Part shown: positions 57,169 through 64,000 of the stretch, one piece after another | Numbering within the stretch: the first letter of the stretch is position 1 | Layout of the letters: every line of letters starts with the position of its first letter | Origin: Artemia franciscana | Taxonomy: Eukaryota > Arthropoda > Branchiopoda > Anostraca > Artemiidae | Assembly (NCBI RefSeq): GCF_032884065.1 | Contig: NW_027062862.1 | Location: 1 to 64,000 of the forward strand | Length of the DNA: 64,000 nt | Reading direction: 5' to 3' | Translations under genes and position numbers: made by a program | The notes under the pieces: model-generated | The model's database searches: none | Told to the model about the DNA's origin: nothing | What the model saw: the letters and a program-made list of their open reading frames with translations, nothing else

Positions 57169-58039
57169 AAATAATTCGAAATAGCATAGCCTGATTGGTC
57201 AAAAATATTCTCCAGGTAAATCGATTAGCCTAACCAATAATTTTAAGTGTTTGATTTTGTTGAACTTTAATAATAAACATATTAATGCATAGCTTACATT
57301 TTTTGCTGTTATGAAATAAATGTTTCATTTTAAATTGGAACAAGTGGTTAGGGTAATATTCTTACGTAGTTTTAATTATTCAGCCACTTCTTTTACAGAG
57401 TTTACTGACAATTAATGGCAGTTTCTATCTTTTGCCACAGCAGCCACGAAACATAATGCATCATACATAACACTTAATGAATTTTTTTGGCCCATTTCTG
57501 GTGATTTTATACACGTTCTTAATTTTTAGATTTGGCATTAAGTGCAAAAATTGTACACAAGCATTGAACATATTTTAGATTAAAAATCAGTTCCCCTGTC
57601 TTCTAAGATGTATTACGCCTCTTCTAAAGGAAACATATTAATAAAATTAATAATTAGATTCTTTATTTTATACTCTTTTTCCATGTAAGACTATTGCTGG
57701 CTTAATGATTACAAATTGGAAAAAAATCCAGAGTCTTAAAAAAAGCATTTAATTACGTTGATTTAACATACAACATTGCAGCGCATTAAGCTTTCTATTA
57801 GTAAATACAAATAAATTTTGTACTGCTTTGGCAGACATTAAAAATAAAATCTTTTCACTCGGGAAGATCACTTCAATAAACTTGAGACAGCAGATGATGA
57901 ATTACCGCGCGTCATCTTAGTTCTAAAAAAAAAGACAAACAATTATAAATATCGACGGCTCTTCATATCGATGTTTATAAACACGCAGCAGGAAGTTATA
58001 TATTTTGTCTAACTAACCAGAAATGTAACAGTAACAATG

Positions 58040-58567
58040 GAATTACGCCTCTTCTAAAGGAAACATATTAATAAAATTAGTAACATTAAATTCCTAATTT
58101 TATGCTCCTTTTCAATACAATACTCGTTACCCGACAGTGCAACACAATCCCCCCCCCCCTAATGATCCCATATATAGCCTTGATAACATATTTATCCATA
58201 AACTGAATCTAACTATCCTTTATAATTTCTTTTATAGAGAATATTTTTCTGCAGTTTTGATTCTATCTTCACCTGGGACTGAGAGCAATATTGTCCAAAA
58301 TATTATTTGAAATGATATTAAAAGTGGATGATAATGGAAGGAAGCCGAACAATCTGATTATAAGAAAAATGCTGCATATTATATAATAAGAATTCCAATG
58401 TTCTAGTAGTTTCTTTTAGTTTGTATATATTCCAAGGGGGGGCCATCATGAGCGGGGGTGGCTTGCATTGTCAGTTAACAACTATTATATTGAAAACGAG
58501 TATAAGATAAGGAATCTAATGTTACTACGTTTATTTTATTACGAAGCTTCCTTCAGAAGAGCCTTAA
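58040..58567. mobile_element. Foldback MITE in unit 2
   Basis: Second copy of 47485-48012 with the same arms and centre and a few substitutions. Confidence 0.75.
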
Positions 58568-60837
58568 TTCTATACTGTTACCAATAAAACTTACAACTTC
58601 AACAATAACAACATCAATGTCATTCAATAGTAGATGTTGAATTACCCCGGATCATCTTAGTTCTGAACATAATATATGGAATTACAATTATAGATGGCTC
58701 TTCACATCGATCCTGCATTATATACGAAATATAGAAGAACCTAAAGCTATTGAGAAAAAAAAACAAAAAAAAAACACCAACTGGTTACTATTATTTTTTT
58801 GACTCGGCTTTTCTGAAGATCAGACACTTGTTAACACAGTAATTTAGCCAGCTACACTAGTTAAACTAATATTGATTTATTATTACACTGAAAAATGCCA
58901 AGAAACTTTAAAAGTTAGATGGCATTAACGTATTTCTTTTTTGTCGACATGCCAAGAAACCAAGATACTTTAAAAGTAGATGGTATTACAAAAGGAACAT
59001 AAAAACAAAGGCTCTCTGACTCTGAAGTTTGCTGCAGATAATATGTAGATGTTCAGAGGGCTTCAAGTTACACTCCACAAAGTTAAGAAAAGTTGAAAAA
59101 TAAGATTCGGGTTTTTTTATTCTCAAGATTAAAAACAAAGAAAATGAAATGGCAAACTAAACTACTTGTCGATTTGGTAACCGATGAATTCAATACTTGT
59201 CTGCAAGGCGCGTCTGCCTCCAATTTTTTTTTTAAGTCTCCATGAATACTGCCTGCTAAAAGCAAGTTTATTCAGTGTACTTAATAATTATAAAAAGTCT
59301 GAAATTAAAAATGTACCAGTAATAAAAAAAGTCTGAAATTCAAAGCTTTTATCAACGAAAAACTACTCTAAACTAACAGATAAAAAAGGGCAAGAATTGA
59401 AAAACACAAAGGTTATACAACAGCAAGCGAAAAACAAAATTTAGGTGAGAGAAAGAGATATAAGAGGTTTATATAGATATTAAAGGTTATTAATAGAGGT
59501 TATTAGAGGTTATATAAGAGATTTTGTTTTGTTTCTGATTTAGTTTTGGATACCATTAATTCAAATCAGTAATGTAAACTGCTCCATATTTACCGAACTC
59601 TATATTGTAGCAAGTATGAATAAACACACACACAAAGTATGGCTATGCATCATTCCCTAATAAAACGAAGAAAGTAGGGAACAAACTGTAACAAGCCTTT
59701 CTAAATAAAACAGGCCTCGGGTATAAGGCATAAAATATTAGAGGTAAGCTTATAACAATTCATTAGCAGAAGAAGAAGAACCAAAAGCTATTGAAAAAAC
59801 AAACAAAAAAACAATGCCTTCAACTCCAACCGGTTACTATTTTTTTTGACTCGGCTTTTCTGAAGAGATGCATAGCGGGTCATGGATAAATCATTATCAT
59901 TACAGCAAACAATAGGGTATAAAAACGTCCCATTAATTAACCATATTCAGGTTCATGGCAATCGTATGGATTTCTGTCTTTCTAGTCCTTCAATTAATCA
60001 CCATTATCACTTATCCCACAGCTTTCACTGTTAACTTTGGTCCTTTGAGCAGTGAGAAAAGGAAACTCTTGTATATAATTGCATATTTAATGGTTCAGTT
60101 CAAAGATTATGAATAGAAACTGGCACTAGTGCCCGACAAAAACCAGCCCCATTTACCGTTTGGCATTTTTTTGAATTTTTTCAAGCTTCTTAAATATAAT
60201 TTTTCTTAGAAACTGGAGATCAGACACTTGTTAATATAGTAATTTAGCCAGCTACACTGCTTAAACTAATATTGGTTTATTATTACACTGAAAAATGCCA
60301 AGAAACTTAAAAAGTTAGATGGCAATGGCGTATTTCTTTTTTGTCGACATGCCAAGAAACCAAGATACTTTAAAAGTTAGATGGTATTGCAAAAGGAACG
60401 CAAAAACAAATTCTCTCTTACTCGGAAGTTTGCTACAGATAATATGTAGATGTTCAGATGGCTTCAAGTTACTACACAAAGTTAAGAAAAGTTGAAGAAT
60501 AAGATTCATTTTTTTTTCATTCTTAAGATTAAAAACAAAGGAAATAAAATGGCAAACTAAACTAGTTCATTTTAATAGAAAACAAGCAACATACCTTGAT
60601 ATATCTTTGGCGCTAGTGGTCGACTTGTTTGTCTCTTTTACTAAGGTCTTGCAGGACGCTAATTTTGTTTCAAGAGCCTAAAAATAATTCCTTACTTAAA
60701 AAAACTTATATAATAAAAAATTAAGTTTTATAAAGTGAAACTTCAATTCCAAACTTAGGTATGCACAGTCAGCAATCAAACAAGCCAAAAATATTAACAC
60801 CATCTTTAAAATAAAACGGCAAATAGTACACTAAAAA

Positions 60838-61126
60838 AGGAATACGGCATCAGACTTTGCGGTCCCTACCGGCGGTGCTGATATCCCTTTCTTGGCCCTT
60901 CAGCCAGGATGTGCAACAGGGGGTTGGGGCCAACCATCCTGTGCTATCGCACACCCTTCCTGTTTACCTTCCCCATATTTCTCCAGGTACCCATCTAGTG
61001 CTGGATCGACTCCGGCTGAACTTACAGAGTCACGCCACTAACCCCCGTCCCAAACTAAATAACTGGGCACACTAGGATTCGAATCCTCGCCTTCTGAGAC
61101 AAAGGATCCTAATCCAGCGCACATTT
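60838..61126 (-). repeat. tRNA-derived SINE, unit 2
   Basis: Copy of 50480-50768 with a few substitutions, for example CTATCGCACACC for CTTTCGCACACC. It arose by the segmental duplication, not by new retroposition. Confidence 0.65.
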
Positions 61127-61440
61127 AATGTGCAAAACGCAAGTGAATGTCAATGAAGAGGGAGACAAGGAGGTAACGAATGAAATCGACAATATTTGAC
61201 TCAGCTGCCCGAATGAAAACAGACGATATCAATTATTTATGGTCAGGTCGCACCGTTGCAAGGTGCTGTTTTAGCCATTTTGTGCCAAACTGTACGTGAA
61301 AATTAAAGTAAAAAAACTCGTATTAAAAGTCTATCTTCGAGTTTATAGCTTTTTGGTAAGGTGCCATTTATACATACCTTCTTAAACCACGGACAATTCT
61401 CATCGAAAATCCTTAAAAGTCAAACTTAAGATGGCGGAAA

Positions 61441-61476
<36 letters not shown>

Positions 61477-61797
61477 ACGCTAATAGTTCTCTGAGCGTTA
61501 TTCGAACATGTATAGCCCAATATCATCATATACAAAGCTTTAAATAAAAAAAAAAACTTAGAAAAAAATTCCTTGAAAATTTCCACTTCGGAGCTTGGTA
61601 AAAAAAATCGATATTTTTTTTTCTCGCAAACTTCAAACTGCCTTTATTTATCGTCAGAATAGACCATATGAGCTGCTTGGTCTTGAAAGCAACGACTTGG
61701 ACAAACAAATTTAATAAATAAAAAAATGTAAAATTGCCCCACCCCCCCTAAGTAATTCAAACTTAGCAATTAGACAATTGCTAAGTTCTAAACTTAC

Positions 61798-64000
61798 TTC
61801 TTAAGTTTTACGTAGTTAAATTGGACAGCGAAGAATGTTATATATTCGCAAGTTTTATGTATTTCAAAAAATATATATATTTATATCTATCTCAATTCAC
61901 AGGTGGGACACAGGGACACAACTACAATGGCAGGTAACTAATATGGCGTGTAACGACTTAAGCGCGCGGGGGGCTTGGGGCGCGATACCCCCCCCCCCCC
62001 CCCCCAACGAGCCCCCCCCCCCCCCCAACAGCTATATATCTCTATATATAAAAATAAGTTGTCTGTGTGTCTGTCGAGTGACGTCAGGTGTGTCGACTGA
62101 CGTCATTGTAAGGATTGAGCTGTATGCGTCATGAAATTGTGTGTCGACTGACGTCATGTTTGTCAACTGATGAAATTACAGACCGGGACACAAATGACGA
62201 CCGGGACACGGGGATACAGGGAATATAAATGACGACCGGGAACCTCAAAGAGAAATTACAGACTGGGACACCGGGACACAGGGAACATAAATGACGACCG
62301 GGACACAGTGACACAACTACAAAGGGGACGACGGGGGTACAGGGAAGATATATAAATGACGACCGGGACACAGGGATTGTTCGAAGAGAAATTACAGACC
62401 GGGACACCGGGACACAAATGACGACCGGGACGCTGGGACACAGGGAATATAAATGACGACCGAGACACAGGGACTATAAATAACGACCGGGACAAAGGGA
62501 CACATCGTTAAAATAATGAGGTATAGATCTGAATACGAATTGAAAATTTGTTTGTAGATCTATAAAATTTGCTAATAGAAAATTTGCTAGTAAGATTTGC
62601 TAGTAGATATATAAAAGTACTAAAATTTGCTGGTAGACAGAAAATTCCAACAGCTAGTAGATATATATAAAAATAAGTTGTATGTGTGTCTGTCGATTAA
62701 CGTCATGATTGTGTGTTGACTTACGTCATGTCTTGACGACTGACGAAATTACAGACCTCGACATCGGGACACAAATGACGACCGGGACACCGGGACATAG
62801 GGAATAAAAATGACGAAAGGGACACTCAAAGAGAAAGCGACCAGGAGACAAGGAATGTTCGATTAGCAATCACCATCAACAAAGCACCGGGACACAAATG
62901 ACAACCGGGACGAAAATGATGACCGGGACACCGGGACACAGGGAATATAAATGACGACCTCGACACTCAAAGAGAAAGTACAGACTGGGACACCGGGACA
63001 CAAATGACGACCGGAATACTGGGAATATAAATGACGACCAGGCCACAGGGACACAACTACAAGGGGGGTGCCGGGGGGCACAGGGGGATATATAAATTAC
63101 GACGGGGACACAGGGAATGTTTGATTAGCAATCAGCATCAACAAAGTTAAAGGGCAATCATTAGAATAATCAGGTATAGATCTGAATATGGATTGCTTTT
63201 CCCATGGACAATTTTATGTTGCATGTTCAAGAGTCGGTAAACCTAACAATCTGTTTATATGCACAAACAATGGGACATGGAAGAATGTTGTATATTCTTA
63301 AGTTTTACGTAGTTAAATTGGACAGCGAAGAATGTTGTATATTCGCAAGTTTTATGTAGTTCAAAAAATATATATATTTATATCTATCTCAATTCACAGG
63401 TGGGCCAGTGGGACACAACTACAATGGCAGGTAACTAACATGGCGTGTAACGACTTACGCGCGCGGGGGGCTTGGGGGCACTATGCCCCCCCCCCCCCGA
63501 GACCCCCTCCAACAGCTATATATCTATATATATAAAAATAAGTTGTCTGTGTGTCTGTCGAGTGACGTCAGGTGTGTCGACTGACGTCATTGTAAGGATT
63601 GAGCTGTATGCGTCATGAAATTGTGTGTCGACTGACGTCATGTTTGTCAACTGATGAAATTACAGACCGGGACACAAATGACGATCGGGACACGGGGATA
63701 CAGGGAATATAAATGACGACCGGGAACCTCAAAGAGAAATTACAGACTGGGACACCGGGACACAGGGAATATAAATGACGACCAGGACACAGTGACACAA
63801 CTACAAAGGGGACGACGGGGGTACAGGGAAGATATATAAATGACGACCGGGACACAGGGATTGTTCGAAGAGAAATTACAGACCGGGACACCAGGACACA
63901 AATGACGACCGGGACGCTGGGACACAGGGAATATAAATGACGACCGAGACACAGGGACTATAAATAACGACCGGGACAAAGGGACACATCGTTAAAATAA
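61798..64000 (+). repeat. Alpha/beta Helitron tandem array in unit 2
   Basis: Beta 3' part 61798-62040, alpha 62041-62657, beta 62658-63522, alpha 63523 to the end of the window. In alpha 62041-62657 the 3' hairpin has one mismatch (AGAAAATT for AGCAAATT). The C run at the end of the first beta is expanded (61987-62034). Confidence 0.9.

Larger units (their letters stand above)
56980..64000 (+). repeat. Segmental tandem duplication, unit 2 (runs off the window)
   Basis: Collinear with 46428 onward, with offset 10552 at the start and 10384 after 62041. The offset change is mainly one deletion of about 195 bp at 58819, between CTTTTCTGAAGA and TCAGACACTTG, where unit 1 has 48257-48470. Features repeat: LINE 3' end 57048-57168, foldback 58040-58567, cassette copies from 58735 and 59770, SINE 60838-61126 (minus), poly-T 61443-61474, array from 61798. 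Confidence 0.92.

Noticed and set aside
51747..63979. Many overlapping minus-strand frames rich in Ser, Pro, Val, Cys and Arg
   Set aside because: They are translations of the minisatellite on the antisense strand. They recur with each array unit and in two or more frames at once, which fits repeat structure and not coding.

Overview
The window looks like repeat-dense nuclear DNA of an animal, most likely an arthropod. I see no operons, no ribosome-binding-site logic, no rRNA or functional tRNA gene, and no convincing intact host gene. It holds layers of transposon debris: rolling-circle Helitrons, hAT DNA transposons, LINE 3' ends, tRNA-like SINEs, foldback MITEs and microsatellites. Several dispersed families remind me of brine shrimp (Artemia) repeats. 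That is a memory-based impression and could not be checked here.

The dominant theme is one Helitron superfamily. Its 5' end begins TCTATATATATAAAAATAAG and is followed by a leader rich in the palindrome TGACGTCA. The 3' end is a GC-rich hairpin followed by CCAACAGCTAG, with insertion between A and T. Three large copies carry the Helitron protein (charged coiled-coil N-terminus, Cys-rich segment, HUH Rep with two tyrosines, PIF1-type helicase): A (1-5175, 5' end outside the window), B (28538-31696) and C (32431-37937). All three are broken by different frameshifts, stops or deletions. At least six shorter derivatives keep the termini, bits of ORF, the last helicase codons and a minisatellite built on GGGACACAGGGAATATAAATG-like units.

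Region by region. 1-5175 is Helitron A. 5176-9573 holds minus-strand Helitron derivatives, a (TA)n tract of about 260 bp and a dispersed repeat (called S here) with a tRNA-like core. 9574-12110 has a small TIR element, a foldback and a decayed ZMYM/hAT-like transposase. 12185-13898 is a plus-strand Helitron derivative. 13899-19302 is mostly unassigned AT-rich DNA with a short hAT element with target duplication, a foldback and dispersed repeats. 19303-21592 is a dead hAT transposon with a perfect 8-bp target duplication. 21598-24835 is repeats. 24836-29495 and 40348-46490 are two arms of a large inverted duplication; the second arm contains one extra Helitron joined head-to-tail to another. 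Helitrons B and C lie between the arms.

From 46428 to the end the window is a tandem segmental duplication with a period of about 10.55 kb. Each unit ends in a head-to-tail array of two alternating short Helitrons, called alpha (about 619 bp) and beta (about 840-865 bp), forming a composite repeat of about 1.46-1.48 kb. This Helitron-derived macrosatellite, and the apparent origin of the minisatellite from the element's own 3' end, are the most interesting things in the window. Nearly all short minus-strand open frames in 51.7-64 kb are translations of the minisatellite and are not genes.
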